A stretch of 46,911 nt of DNA from contig JAYYEI010000056.1 of the NCBI GenBank assembly GCA_036159995.1, positions 1 through 46,911 of the forward strand, in the 5' to 3' direction. The DNA comes from UBA8752 sp036159995. Its GTDB lineage: Bacteria; Bacteroidota; Bacteroidia; Flavobacteriales_D; Sanyastnellaceae. Both the position numbers and the translations under genes were made by a program. Under the pieces are notes generated by a model. It had not been told where the DNA came from, made no database searches, and saw only the letters and a list, made by a program, of their open reading frames with translations. Within the stretch, counting starts at the first letter, position 1. Every line of letters starts with the position of its first letter. This document shows positions 16,079 through 24,513 of this stretch, one piece after another.

Positions 16079-18181
16079 ATGCAGTTCGTCCACCCCGAGG
16101 TCCTCTGGGCGCTCTCCGCGCTGACCCTGCCGGTGCTCGTTCATCTCTTCAGTTTCCGGAGGCACCGCAAGGTCCAGTTCTCCCAGACCGCCTTTCTCCG
16201 CGAGGTGCGGCAGGAAAGCCGTTCCCGGAACCGCATCCGCCATTGGCTCGTCCTGCTGATGCGCCTCCTCGCCCTGGCCTGCATCATCCTCGCCTTCGCT
16301 GAACCCGTACGGGAGGCTTCGGCAGGAGCCGCGAACTCGGGCGCCAAGTCTGTGTCGGTCTACCTCGACACCAGTCCCTCCATGCAATTGGAAGGGGCCA
16401 ATGGTCCGCTGCTCGCCGCCTCCCAATCCGGGGCGCTGGCCCTCGTGGAATCGCATAGTCCGACCGACCGTTTCCACATCTTCACCTCCGCCTTCGAGCC
16501 GGAAGACCGGCGGTTCCGGTCCCGGGAGGAGGCCCTCGAGCGCATCGCCGCCATCCGCCCGGGACACGCTGCGCCCCCCATCGGAGACGTACTCCGCCAC
16601 CAGCAGGATGTGCTGGCTGAGGGCGGCGCCGGACGGACGGAAGCCTACCTCTTCACCGACCTGCAGGCCTCGAGTCACACGTTGGCCTCCTCCACCGCGG
16701 CCCTGGTCGATTCCAGCCTCTCCGTGCGGTTTGTCACCCAACCCGTCCAGCCCCGGGTCAACGTGCGGGTCGATTCCGCCTGGTTCGACACCCCAATGCG
16801 CCTGACCGGGCGGAGCGAGGCGCTTCATGTGCGGATCACCCACGATGCCGAGCGCCCCGTGGATGACCTCCCGCTGAGCCTCGACCTCAATGGCCGCCGC
16901 GCCGCCATCGGCTCGTTCAGCCTCCGTCCCGGACTCGTGACCGACACCGTCCTTCGCTTCCGCCACGAGGCGTCCGGTCCAGTCCACGCCGTGGTCCAGA
17001 CCGACGACGCGCCGGTGACCTTCGATGACGACCTTCACCTCGGCTACACCGTGGCCGACCGGGTCCGCATCGTCCTGGTCCAAGGGCGGGACGCCGGGGC
17101 CGGAGAGCAGGTGGCCCTCCAGCGGCTGTTCGGGGACGCTGCCCTCCACGAGGTGGTGACGATGGCCGGAGAGGCCCTGGACTATGACGCCCTGACCTCG
17201 GGCGACCTCCTCGTCCTGCAGGGCATTCGCAACCCGTCTTCGGGCCTGATCAGCGCTCTGTTGCGGGAGACCGCAGCCGGCAAGAGCACCTTCCTGATTC
17301 CCCCGGCCGAAGGACTCGGTCCGGGGTGGGAAGAGTTGCTGATCGGACTCGGCAGTACCGGTCCGGGAGAATGGATTGCGCTCGAAGAGCCCGCCCGACT
17401 CGGCATCCTCCACCACGAGCACCCGCTCTTCGACGGGGTGTTCAGCCGGAGGCCCGAGCGGGTCGACCTGCCTTCCGCTCGGGGATGGCACTCGCGCACC
17501 AAACCCGGACCCCGCGAACGGCGCCTCCTGTCCTTCTCCGATGGCCGTCCCTTCCTCACGGCCGGCCTGCACGAACGGGGGCGGTTCTACTGGGCTGCAG
17601 CTCCGCTGGCCGCCGAGTGGACCAACCTCGCCCAACACGCCCTGCTCGTCCCCATGGCCCTCCGCATGGCGGAAACCGCCCGGTCGTCTGGGATCCAGCA
17701 ATTTCACTCCGGGGAGGACCAGGACCTCTTGCTTCCCGCCACCTCCTCCACACCGGACGGATTGAGCCTCCAACGGACTGAAGGGGGGGACACCGAACTC
17801 CTGTCCGCTCTGGCCACCCCGGGCGGCATCCGCGCCTCCCTTCCGCTCCGGGATGCAGCGCCGGGCTCGTACGACATCCTGCACCGGGACGGGGATACCA
17901 CCCGCGTGGTGATGGCCATCGGGGTCAACCCTGTCCGTGCCGAAAGCCAGCTCGAAACCCTCGATCCGGAGGATTGGCGGCAAGCCCTCGTCACCGCAGG
18001 ATGGCGCAAGGCCGAGGTGCTCTCGGCGGATGTCCAGGATGTGGTCGCGGCCATCGAAGTGCTCGAGGACGGTCAACCACTCTGGTTCGGCCTGATTGCC
18101 CTGGCCCTGTTGTTCCTCTTAATTGAAATGATGTTGCTCAAACGGAAGTCCGCCGCACCTCCCCCGTCCGGGACCGGTTGA
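16079..18181 (+). CDS. BatA-domain membrane protein with degenerate VWA domain
   Basis: This is a 700-residue inner membrane protein. The N-terminal BatA domain (PF07584/TIGR02226) has two membrane helices at about 8-25 and 57-78 separated by RRHRKVQFSQTAFLRE. A von Willebrand A-like region follows, with VYLDTSPSM carrying a D-x-S-x-S metal site near residue 102. The large central part lies outside the cytoplasm. A glutamine-amidotransferase-like or DUF4159-like region is possible but not recognised with certainty. A final helix at about 668-688 precedes a Pro-rich tail. Homologues occur throughout Bacteroidota next to or apart from the bat operon, with no proven role. The next gene starts 34 bases later and may be co-transcribed. 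Confidence 0.9.
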   Translation: MQFVHPEVLWALSALTLPVLVHLFSFRRHRKVQFSQTAFLREVRQESRSRNRIRHWLVLLMRLLALACIILAFAEPVREASAGAANSGAKSVSVYLDTSPSMQLEGANGPLLAASQSGALALVESHSPTDRFHIFTSAFEPEDRRFRSREEALERIAAIRPGHAAPPIGDVLRHQQDVLAEGGAGRTEAYLFTDLQASSHTLASSTAALVDSSLSVRFVTQPVQPRVNVRVDSAWFDTPMRLTGRSEALHVRITHDAERPVDDLPLSLDLNGRRAAIGSFSLRPGLVTDTVLRFRHEASGPVHAVVQTDDAPVTFDDDLHLGYTVADRVRIVLVQGRDAGAGEQVALQRLFGDAALHEVVTMAGEALDYDALTSGDLLVLQGIRNPSSGLISALLRETAAGKSTFLIPPAEGLGPGWEELLIGLGSTGPGEWIALEEPARLGILHHEHPLFDGVFSRRPERVDLPSARGWHSRTKPGPRERRLLSFSDGRPFLTAGLHERGRFYWAAAPLAAEWTNLAQHALLVPMALRMAETARSSGIQQFHSGEDQDLLLPATSSTPDGLSLQRTEGGDTELLSALATPGGIRASLPLRDAAPGSYDILHRDGDTTRVVMAIGVNPVRAESQLETLDPEDWRQALVTAGWRKAEVLSADVQDVVAAIEVLEDGQPLWFGLIALALLFLLIEMMLLKRKSAAPPPSGTG

Positions 18182-18215
18182 CAACGAATGTGCATCTTCG
18201 CTCAACGCCACGCCC

Positions 18216-19484
18216 ATGCCCCGATACCGCGCCGCCGCCCTGATCCTGCCGGGACACCCGCTCCACGGCCATCCTGTAGACCTCCTCGTCGAGGATGACA
18301 AACTGACCGGTGTCGCGCCCGCCGATGGAGCGCTCGACGCCACCCGGGGCGACCGCGACCTGGGCAGCGCCCGCGCCTTTGAGGGATGGTGGGACCTGCA
18401 GACCGACTTCCGGGATCCGGGAACGGAGCGGGCGGAAGGTCTCAACCACGGCCTCACTGTGGCCGCACAGGGCGGTTTTGCCAAGGTGGCCCCCGTCGCC
18501 TCGACCCGCCCCTGCCGGGACCAGCCCGCCGAGATCCAGGCCATCCTCCACCGCAGCCACCAGCACGTGACCGGTGTACTGCCCGTGGCCGCTCTGAGTG
18601 CCGGGCGGGCCGGCAAGGAACTCACCGAGGCCCATGCCCTCGTGGAGGCTGGCGCCTTGGCCTTCAGCGACGATGCGCCCGTAGACAGGCCGGAGCTGCT
18701 GCGGAGGGCCCTTGAGTACCATGGCGGCCTCGGCACACCGGTCTTCTCAGAAGCCCACGATCCCGAGTTCCAACCGGAAGGCCTGATGCACGAAGGCGCC
18801 GCCAGCACGAGGATGGGCCTGCCCGGACTGTCTGAGAAATCGGAGACCCTGCGGATCCGCCGCGACCTCGACATCCTGCGCTACTCCGGTGGTCGACTCC
18901 ACATCCCGGTAGTCACCACCGCCGCGGGCGTGCAGTCCATCCGCGACGCCAAGGCCGAAGGACTTTCAGTCACCTGCGGCACCACCGCCCACCACCTCTG
19001 TTGGACCGATGAGGACCTGGCAGGATTCAACCGCGATCTCAAGCTGCCCCTTCCCTTGCGCTCAGCGGACGACCGGACCGCCCTCCGGACCGCCGCCTTG
19101 GATGGGACATTGGACGCGGTCGTCTCCGACCACCGCCCCCGGACCCCGGAAGAGCACGATGCGGACTTCATGGTGGTGGCGCCCGGCATCGCCGGCTTGC
19201 ACGCCGTGGGCTCGGCCCTGTGCGGCGCCCTCCGCGATCACGGCGCCTCGCCGGAGGCCGTCGATGAGGCCATGGCCCGACTGCTCGCTTCCGGGCCGCG
19301 GCGGGTCCTGAACGTGACCTCCGCATCGGATGCCGCGCCGGACTCCATTACCCTGTTCAGCCCGGAGGACCAAGCGCCGACCTCCTCCTCCAAGGCACCG
19401 AATACGGTCTATGGAGCGGACACTCCGGGATTGGGTGGGCACGTCGTCGGCGTGATCACTGCCCGGGGCACCCACTGGAACTGA
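18216..19484 (+). CDS. dihydroorotase-like protein lacking the HxH zinc ligands
   Basis: This is a 422-residue amidohydrolase of the class I dihydroorotase family. The overall pattern is conserved: GWWDLQTDFRDPGTERAE, LTVAAQGGFAKVA, ALAFSDDA, GTTAHHLCW and a final VVSDHRPRTPEEHDADF. The first metal motif, normally D-x-H-x-H-x-R-x-P-G, reads DLQTDFRDPG (residues 60-69), so both His ligands are lost. Such sequences are known in the family as inactive PyrC partners that stabilise aspartate transcarbamoylase. I recall similar His-lacking copies as common in Bacteroidota. It is therefore probably structural or altered in activity. No pyrB lies in the window. A -7-like CATCTTCG is at 18193-18200. 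Confidence 0.85.
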   Translation: MPRYRAAALILPGHPLHGHPVDLLVEDDKLTGVAPADGALDATRGDRDLGSARAFEGWWDLQTDFRDPGTERAEGLNHGLTVAAQGGFAKVAPVASTRPCRDQPAEIQAILHRSHQHVTGVLPVAALSAGRAGKELTEAHALVEAGALAFSDDAPVDRPELLRRALEYHGGLGTPVFSEAHDPEFQPEGLMHEGAASTRMGLPGLSEKSETLRIRRDLDILRYSGGRLHIPVVTTAAGVQSIRDAKAEGLSVTCGTTAHHLCWTDEDLAGFNRDLKLPLPLRSADDRTALRTAALDGTLDAVVSDHRPRTPEEHDADFMVVAPGIAGLHAVGSALCGALRDHGASPEAVDEAMARLLASGPRRVLNVTSASDAAPDSITLFSPEDQAPTSSSKAPNTVYGADTPGLGGHVVGVITARGTHWN

Positions 19485-19496
19485 TCGGGGCCGTCC

Positions 19497-19820
19497 TCAG
19501 GCCTCGCCCGTCGGCCCACCGAAGTTCATCGGGAACGACGGCTCGGGCTGACCGGTCATGTCGATGGTCCCGTGCTGGGCCTCGAACTTCCCAATGTTGT
19601 CGACCAGCATCTTCATCACGCGCTTGGCGTGTTGCGGGGAAAGGACCACGCGGGAACGAACCTTGGCCTTAGGGGTGCCCGGCATCACCTGGATGAAATC
19701 GAGGATGAACTCGGTCTGGCTGTGGGTCACCACGGCGAGGTTGGAATACACCCCGGGGGCGACCTCCTCGGGCAGTTCGATGTTGAGTTTGGGCTTCTTG
19801 CCCCCGTTGTCCTGGCTCAT
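19497..19820 (-). CDS. DUF3467 family protein
   Basis: This is a 107-residue cytoplasmic protein matching DUF3467 (PF11950). The core is a beta-rich segment with the family pattern GVYSNLAVVTHSQTEFILDF, then IQVMPG..KAKVRSRVVLSPQHAKRVMKML and a helical DNIGKFEAQHG. Function is unknown; the domain is often encoded as a single small protein in Bacteroidota. The ATG at 19820 lies four bases after a TACCTTGC box, so the mRNA is predicted to be leaderless and separate from the HAD operon upstream. Its stop is 12 bases from that of the convergent dihydroorotase-like gene. Confidence 0.92.
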   Translation of the reverse strand: MSQDNGGKKPKLNIELPEEVAPGVYSNLAVVTHSQTEFILDFIQVMPGTPKAKVRSRVVLSPQHAKRVMKMLVDNIGKFEAQHGTIDMTGQPEPSFPMNFGGPTGEA

Positions 19821-19824
19821 GACT

Positions 19825-19832
19825 GCAAGGTA
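19825..19832 (-). promoter_or_regulatory. -7 element of a predicted leaderless promoter (DUF3467)
   Basis: On the minus strand TACCTTGC is followed by AGTC and the ATG at 19820. Confidence 0.6.
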
Positions 19833-19852
19833 ACGGAGGCTTGGCGGTCCGC

Positions 19853-20557
19853 TCAGGGCAGAACCGCCAACAATTCCCGGAGGTGGCGCACGCTGGCCAA
19901 GGCAGGGGAATCCTCCGGGGTGACCTCCTCCGGAGAGAAATGGACGGCGCGCCAACCGGCCGCCACCGCCCCGACGACATCGGCCTCGTGGTCGTCCCCA
20001 ATCATCCAGGCCTGCTCGGGTCGCCCCCCGACCCCGGCGAGGGCACCGTCGTAACACGCCCGGGCCGGCTTGAGATGGCCCAGTTCATCGCTGGTCCAGA
20101 CCGCCTCGATGTGAGCGCCGATGCCAGAATTCGCCACCTTGATGTGCTGCACCTCCTTGAAGCCGTTGGTGAGGATGTGGAGCGCGTGGCCCCGCCCCTT
20201 CAATTCGGCCAGAACCTCCAAGGCCCCATCGAGGAGGTGCCGCTGGTGCGGACCCCGGGCCACATACTCGGACCCCATCGTCTCCGCCAACTCCGAATCC
20301 TCGATGCCCAGCACAGCAAGGGTGCGGCGGAACCGCTCACCACGGAGGATCGGCTTGGTCATGGTGCCCGCCTGGTAGGCCTTCCAGCACGCCGCATTCT
20401 CCCGCTGGTAGACCCCGTTGAAGGTGTCGAAGTCCGGCACCCCGCGACCGGCCAGATCCAGCTCGGCAAACAGCCCCTTCAAGGTTTCGAGGGAATTGCG
20501 CTCGAAGTCCCAGAGGGTTCGGTCGAGGTCGAAGAACAACAAAGTGCGGTCGGACAT
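19853..20557 (-). CDS. HAD-superfamily hydrolase, YjjG-like
   Basis: This is a 234-residue HAD phosphatase of the YjjG/noncanonical pyrimidine nucleotidase type. Motif I is FFDLDRTLWDFE with both catalytic Asp residues. A helical cap follows (residues 20-90). Motif II is HILTNGF, motif III contains the Lys in LGHLKPARACY, and motif IV is WMIGDDHEADVVGA. Relatives dephosphorylate nucleoside monophosphates, in part non-canonical ones, in the cytoplasm. The ATG at 20557 overlaps the stop of the membrane-protein gene (TGATG), so it is the last gene of the RadC operon. Specificity is inferred only from the family. Confidence 0.92.
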   Translation of the reverse strand: MSDRTLLFFDLDRTLWDFERNSLETLKGLFAELDLAGRGVPDFDTFNGVYQRENAACWKAYQAGTMTKPILRGERFRRTLAVLGIEDSELAETMGSEYVARGPHQRHLLDGALEVLAELKGRGHALHILTNGFKEVQHIKVANSGIGAHIEAVWTSDELGHLKPARACYDGALAGVGGRPEQAWMIGDDHEADVVGAVAAGWRAVHFSPEEVTPEDSPALASVRHLRELLAVLP

Positions 20558-21045
20558 CAGATGAGGGCAGTGCTGGCCAGAAAGGTGAGGATGGCGCTCC
20601 ACAAAACATAGGAGGCCACGAGCACCGGCAGGGTGCGGCGCTTGTGTCCGAAATACTTGAAGGCGACCAACCCCGCCACCGGGACCCCGATGACTCCGGC
20701 GATGGCCGCGATGCCGATCAATCCGAAGCGTAGCTTGATGCCGACCAGACGCCGGCGCCCAACCGTGAAGGTCCGCTTGCCCCGCTCGCGGCGGCGGCGA
20801 GACCACCAGCGGAACATCGCTTTGGCCATCGGCTGCATGGCTGCGAGTCCGAGGGCGGCCCCACCGGCCGAATACGCAAAGGCCCACACCGGGTCCACCC
20901 CGGCCGCCACGGCCGACGCCGGCGTGACGAGGAACTTCACAAAGGCCAGGGCCATCCATCCGGCTGCCTCGAGCAAGGCGTGGCCCAGCGTGCTGGAAGC
21001 CAACATGGCCGAAACGGCCGCAAACAGCCCCCCCATCAACGGCAT
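20557..21045 (-). CDS. small membrane protein of unknown function
   Basis: This is a 162-residue protein with about four hydrophobic segments, near residues 5-25, 30-48, 55-75 and 106-130, plus one at the C-terminus. A very basic loop (WWSRRRRERGKRTFTVGRRR) lies in the middle, probably cytoplasmic. A Gly-Val-Ala-rich helix follows (AAIAGVIGVPVAGLVAFKYF). I do not recognise a family. ATG 21045 overlaps the deacetylase stop by ten bases; an ATG 45 bases further upstream would deepen the overlap. It sits between a polysaccharide deacetylase-like gene and a HAD phosphatase in a coupled operon, which weakly suggests an envelope role. Confidence 0.75.
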   Translation of the reverse strand: MPLMGGLFAAVSAMLASSTLGHALLEAAGWMALAFVKFLVTPASAVAAGVDPVWAFAYSAGGAALGLAAMQPMAKAMFRWWSRRRRERGKRTFTVGRRRLVGIKLRFGLIGIAAIAGVIGVPVAGLVAFKYFGHKRRTLPVLVASYVLWSAILTFLASTALI

Positions 21046-22343
21046 GCGGCGTCCAGTGTTTGGGTGTACACGTCTTCCCATCCCGCCCATTGGCCTTCAC
21101 CGGAAAGGCTTTCGTTGTGCCAGAGGAGGCGCAGGGGGGCACCCCATTTTCTGGCCTCATCCGCCAACGCTCCGACCCGGGCCGGCACCTCGGACGCCGG
21201 TGTGCGGAGGTAGCGGAGATAGGTGGCGTCCATGGCCGCAAAGGGAACAAGCTCGAGGTCGGTCAGCGTTTCCCGCTCTAGGTCGTACCACCGACGGGAC
21301 CGGGCAAAACCACCCCGCCATCCCGTGCGGACGGCATGGCCCTCGGTGTGGTCCTCCCGGACGCCCAAAGCGAGCAGTTGTCGACGGGTCTCGGAGGGTA
21401 CCATGCGCAGGTAGTGCTGGCGGGACGCGGCCGGAGGTCGGCCAACGATGTCGAGGAAGGACCGGTGCTCGGCGGCCATTTTCCCAGCGTCCGATGCTGC
21501 AGCATACCCGGGATGCCACCCGACAGCATGGTCATCTAGGCGGTCGAGGCGCTTCATCAGGTCGGCCAAGGCCGGACTCGAGGCGGGCAGCCCCTTGTCA
21601 TGGGAACCAAACGCGGCAAGCAGGAAGAACCATTGGGTGGTCAGGCCTCGGCTTCTGTGCGCCTCCTCGACCTGGTGATAGGTGTCATAGGGATCATGTG
21701 CCCGTCCAGTCGCAACGCGCAGGCGACGACCGGCCTGGCCCCATTGGCCCCGGAGGACGTCCCGGACCGAGGCACCCCCCGTACGGACAAGGCCCTTGCC
21801 CCGGAAAGCGTAGGCACTGTCCACGTCCAACGTGGGGACCACAGTGTGTTCAGCGCGCAACCGTTCGAGATGCTCTGGCCAAGCGTCCCCGAGCAGGCGC
21901 TCCCCGATGGTCCACGCCCACCGCTCGCAGATGGGCAAATCCAACCAGCCTTTCGATTCGGGCAGGGAGCCGGTGGGATCGAAGCGGCCGTGGTCATCTC
22001 GCGGAGCATCCGGAAGGAACTCTTCCATCCGGCTGGCCATCCAGAAGACGGCTGAAAACAAATCAGCCTGTGCCCCCGCATGAATCGTGGGCTCGGCGTC
22101 CAGACTGCCGGTGCGATCCAGGAGTCCGTCAGCCGGAAATCCCACACCAGGCCACTCGCCCTCCAGTCCATAATGCATCCGTACCCCGTCTGCCGAACGA
22201 TAGGCTTCGGCATCGTCTTCCCACCGCCACGGGAGGCCGAGCGCGGCCGACAAAACCCAGTCGAAGGCCGCCTCGTGGCGGGCAGTCCGTTTGGGAGCAC
22301 GCACGACCACAGTGGGTCCTGAGGGAAACCGCGCTTCCGTCAT
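21036..22343 (-). CDS. polysaccharide deacetylase-family protein (DUF7033 + NodB-like)
   Basis: This is a 435-residue protein. The N-terminal half (about 1-160) resembles DUF7033, which precedes NodB-type domains in Bacteroidota. The second half has a degenerate carbohydrate esterase 4 pattern: TLDVDSAYAF with the Asp pair near residue 170, TQWFFLLA, VGWHPGYAA with a His, and the late LELVPFAAMDATYLRYL. There is no signal peptide, so it probably acts in the cytoplasm, perhaps on a sugar precursor, despite the family name. The ATG at 22343 overlaps the wecB stop (ATGA), linking it to UDP-GlcNAc epimerisation and probably to surface polysaccharide synthesis. Confidence 0.85.
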   Translation of the reverse strand: MTEARFPSGPTVVVRAPKRTARHEAAFDWVLSAALGLPWRWEDDAEAYRSADGVRMHYGLEGEWPGVGFPADGLLDRTGSLDAEPTIHAGAQADLFSAVFWMASRMEEFLPDAPRDDHGRFDPTGSLPESKGWLDLPICERWAWTIGERLLGDAWPEHLERLRAEHTVVPTLDVDSAYAFRGKGLVRTGGASVRDVLRGQWGQAGRRLRVATGRAHDPYDTYHQVEEAHRSRGLTTQWFFLLAAFGSHDKGLPASSPALADLMKRLDRLDDHAVGWHPGYAAASDAGKMAAEHRSFLDIVGRPPAASRQHYLRMVPSETRRQLLALGVREDHTEGHAVRTGWRGGFARSRRWYDLERETLTDLELVPFAAMDATYLRYLRTPASEVPARVGALADEARKWGAPLRLLWHNESLSGEGQWAGWEDVYTQTLDAACR

Positions 22344-23449
22344 CTCACAAAGCGCATGAGGCCATCCACCAATTGGCCGGCGGCCTGGCCGCCCCCGAAC
22401 AGACCGGACGTCTCCACGGGGGGAACAGATCGCTCCCGATTGAGCTCGGCCGTCAGGGCAGCTGCCCCACCCTCTTCGAGGAGACGGGCCGGATCGAACA
22501 GGAGCGAGGCCCCCACCTCGACCAGCTCCTTCCATTCGGTGGCATCCCGCAGGACCACGCCCGAAGTCCCCTGAAACCAAGCCTCCTTCTGGAGCCCGCC
22601 GGAGTCCGTCAGGACCCGGTCAGCGTGGAAGAGGGCGGACTGCATGTCCACATACCCGAAGGGCGGGGTCTCGATGACCCCCTCGGGCATCGCGAGCCCA
22701 AAGCGCTCCATGTTGGAGCGGGTCCGGGGATGCACCGGGAACACTGCCTGTCCCCCCGTGGTCCGGACCCAATCGCCCATCGCCTCCAATGCGCCACGCA
22801 GGCGATCGGCATCGTCTACCGTGGCGGGCCGATGCAACGTCACGACGAGCACAGGGCCCCGGTCCGGCCAACCTGGCGGGCGGCGATCCCCCAGACGTTC
22901 CCGGACGCCAAGGGCCACATCGAGCATGACATCCCCGACCTCGAGGATGCGGTCCGGATTGACCCCTTCGGTGCGAAGCTGGGCCGAGGCGAACGGTCCG
23001 GTCGTGCAGAGCAGATCCGACAGGGAATCGGTGAGAATCCGGTTGTGCTCCTCGGGCATGGTGCGGTCTCCACTCCGCAAGCCCGCCTCCACATGGACAA
23101 GGGGCACGCCGGCGTGTTGGGCGGCGAGCGCGCCGGCCACAGTGGCATCGGTGTCACCATAGACCACGACCGCCGCAGGCCCTACCTGGTCAATCTGCTC
23201 GGCCAGCCCGGTCAGCATGTCGGCCAGACGGTGAGACCGCGACACCTGGGACGGGTGCAAGCGGGCATCCGGAGGCGGCACCCCGAGTTCCGTCAGGAAA
23301 TCCGTTCCCATGTGGTCGTCCGGATGCTGTCCGGCGTGGACCAACCATTGCCCCCATCCTCGACTGGCCAATTCCCGGGTCAGCGCCACCGACTTGATGA
23401 ACTGGGGGCGGGCGCCGACCACGGTGAGGATGCGGGGGGAAGGGGTCAT
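22340..23449 (-). CDS. wecB: UDP-N-acetylglucosamine 2-epimerase (non-hydrolysing)
   Basis: This is a 369-residue GT-B-fold enzyme (EC 5.1.3.14) making UDP-ManNAc for surface polysaccharide. The N-terminus TVVGARPQFIKS is typical. Catalytic and binding motifs are VYGDTDATVAGALAA, HVEAGLRSGD.MPEEHNR (with Asp, Glu and His), VTLHRPATVDD, PVHPRT and LTDSGGLQKEA. Length matches the family. Its start follows directly after the RadC stop, and its end overlaps the deacetylase-like gene. The downstream deacetylase-like and membrane proteins could act in the same glycan pathway; this is inference from the operon. Confidence 0.95.
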   Translation of the reverse strand: MTPSPRILTVVGARPQFIKSVALTRELASRGWGQWLVHAGQHPDDHMGTDFLTELGVPPPDARLHPSQVSRSHRLADMLTGLAEQIDQVGPAAVVVYGDTDATVAGALAAQHAGVPLVHVEAGLRSGDRTMPEEHNRILTDSLSDLLCTTGPFASAQLRTEGVNPDRILEVGDVMLDVALGVRERLGDRRPPGWPDRGPVLVVTLHRPATVDDADRLRGALEAMGDWVRTTGGQAVFPVHPRTRSNMERFGLAMPEGVIETPPFGYVDMQSALFHADRVLTDSGGLQKEAWFQGTSGVVLRDATEWKELVEVGASLLFDPARLLEEGGAAALTAELNRERSVPPVETSGLFGGGQAAGQLVDGLMRFVR

Positions 23450-24109
23450 TCAGAGGAGTTGATGGTCTGCAAAGCTAAAGTGGCGCATCCCGGCGATGAT
23501 GACGTGATCGAGAACGGGCAAGTCCAAGGCCCGCCCCGCTTCCACCAGGGACCGCGTCAGGCGCTTGTCCGATTCGCTCGGCCGCGGATTCCCGGAGGGG
23601 TGGTTGTGGACCAGGACGAGGGCGGAGGCCCGCACCACCAGAGCCTTGGAGAAGACCACCTTCGGGTCGACGACGGTGCCGGACTGCCCCCCGATCGAAA
23701 TCCGGAGGTCAGCCAGCGCTCCATTGGCCCGGTTGAGCGCCAACGCCCAGAATTCTTCCTCCGAGCGGTCGATCAACCGTGAGCGAAACCGGCGGACGAT
23801 GTCCTCGGACCGGGTCACGCGCACGGCGGGGGGATCCGGACGGGCCATTCTTCTCCGACCCAGTTCCATCGCCGCCGCGATGCACACGGCCCGGGCGGGT
23901 CCGATACCCCGGACGGCCTCCAACCGAAGCAGGCCGCTTCGGCCCAGTGCGTGAAGGTCTCCTCCGAACTCGTCCATCAGTCGCCGCCCTGCATCCACGG
24001 CCTGCTCCCCCCGGCTGCCACTTCCAATCAGCAGGGCGAGTAACTCCTCATCCCGCAGGGCATCTACACCCGCGAGACGGGCCTGTTCGCGTGGCCTCAA
24101 GTGCGCCAT
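23450..24109 (-). CDS. radC: RadC-family JAB/MPN domain protein
   Basis: This is a 219-residue protein with an N-terminal helix-hairpin-helix region (RLEAVRGIGPARAVCIAAA) and a C-terminal JAB1/MPN metalloprotease-like domain. The JAMM motif is LVHNHPSGNPRPSESD, with both His, Ser and Asp present. The upstream Glu is in EEFWALALNRA. The name comes from an old assignment to DNA repair that has been withdrawn for E. coli; the true role is unknown. Length is usual. It is the first gene of the minus-strand operon to 19853 and lies downstream of the rpsT terminator. No convincing -7 box is seen close to its ATG. Confidence 0.93.
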   Translation of the reverse strand: MAHLRPREQARLAGVDALRDEELLALLIGSGSRGEQAVDAGRRLMDEFGGDLHALGRSGLLRLEAVRGIGPARAVCIAAAMELGRRRMARPDPPAVRVTRSEDIVRRFRSRLIDRSEEEFWALALNRANGALADLRISIGGQSGTVVDPKVVFSKALVVRASALVLVHNHPSGNPRPSESDKRLTRSLVEAGRALDLPVLDHVIIAGMRHFSFADHQLL

Positions 24110-24141
24110 GGACCGGAATCATCGGAATGCAGAGGAAAACG

Positions 24142-24165
24142 AAAAGGGACGCCGCAGCGTCCCTT
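24142..24165 (-). terminator. rho-independent terminator of rpsT
   Basis: A 9-bp perfect stem (AAGGGACGC / GCGTCCCTT on the minus strand, loop TGCG) is followed on the minus strand by TTCGTTTTCC. It lies about 40 bases after the rpsT stop. Confidence 0.8.
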
Positions 24166-24205
24166 CTTCAATGTCGTGGTGACCGCCATGCGGCCAATGT
24201 GCCTC

Positions 24206-24460
24206 TTACTTGACGGAGGCCAAGTGGCGCTCGAGGGAGCTTTTGAGGTTGCTCGCCTTGTTCTTGTGGATGACGTTCTTCTTGGCCAGACGGTCGATCA
24301 TCGACGTCACCTTCGGGAGGTCCTCAGCGAGGGCCTTGGCATCCGAGGAGGCACGGAACTTCCGCAGGGCATTCCGCATCGTTTTGTGGTAATAGCGGTT
24401 GCTGAGACGCTTGGTCTCGTTGGAGCGGATTCGCTTGAGGGCAGATTTGTGGTTCGCCAT
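24206..24460 (-). CDS. rpsT: 30S ribosomal protein S20
   Basis: This is an 84-residue, strongly basic helical protein starting MANHKSALKRIRSNETKRL, the typical S20 N-terminus. The middle RKFRASSDAKALAEDLPKVTSMIDRLAKKNVIHKNKA matches the three-helix bundle and ends with the conserved Lys/Ala-rich segment. It binds the 5' domain of 16S rRNA early in small-subunit assembly. It has its own promoter (perfect -7 TATATTTG) with about a 20-base leader and its own terminator, so it is monocistronic, as is usual. Confidence 0.98.
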   Translation of the reverse strand: MANHKSALKRIRSNETKRLSNRYYHKTMRNALRKFRASSDAKALAEDLPKVTSMIDRLAKKNVIHKNKASNLKSSLERHLASVK

Positions 24461-24480
24461 GCTTGCGCGTTAGAGGGGGG

Positions 24481-24488
24481 CAAATATA
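24481..24488 (-). promoter_or_regulatory. -7 promoter element of rpsT
   Basis: On the minus strand TATATTTG matches TAnnTTTG perfectly. It predicts a leader of about 15-20 bases before ATG 24460. Unlike the leaderless genes, this ribosomal protein gene has a real leader. Confidence 0.75.
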
Positions 24489-24513
24489 GTCAACCCTTTG
24501 ATGCAATCGACCA

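Noticed and set aside
15191..18076. Minus-strand open frame of 961 codons
   Set aside because: Only the last 280 codons (from 16033) carry TIGR02757 features. The rest is antisense to the BatA-like gene and is low-complexity Gly/Arg/Pro, as expected where stop codons are rare in GC-rich DNA.
20633..23782. Plus-strand open frame of 1049 codons
   Set aside because: It is antisense to four well-supported genes (membrane protein, deacetylase-like, wecB, radC) and has no domain features.
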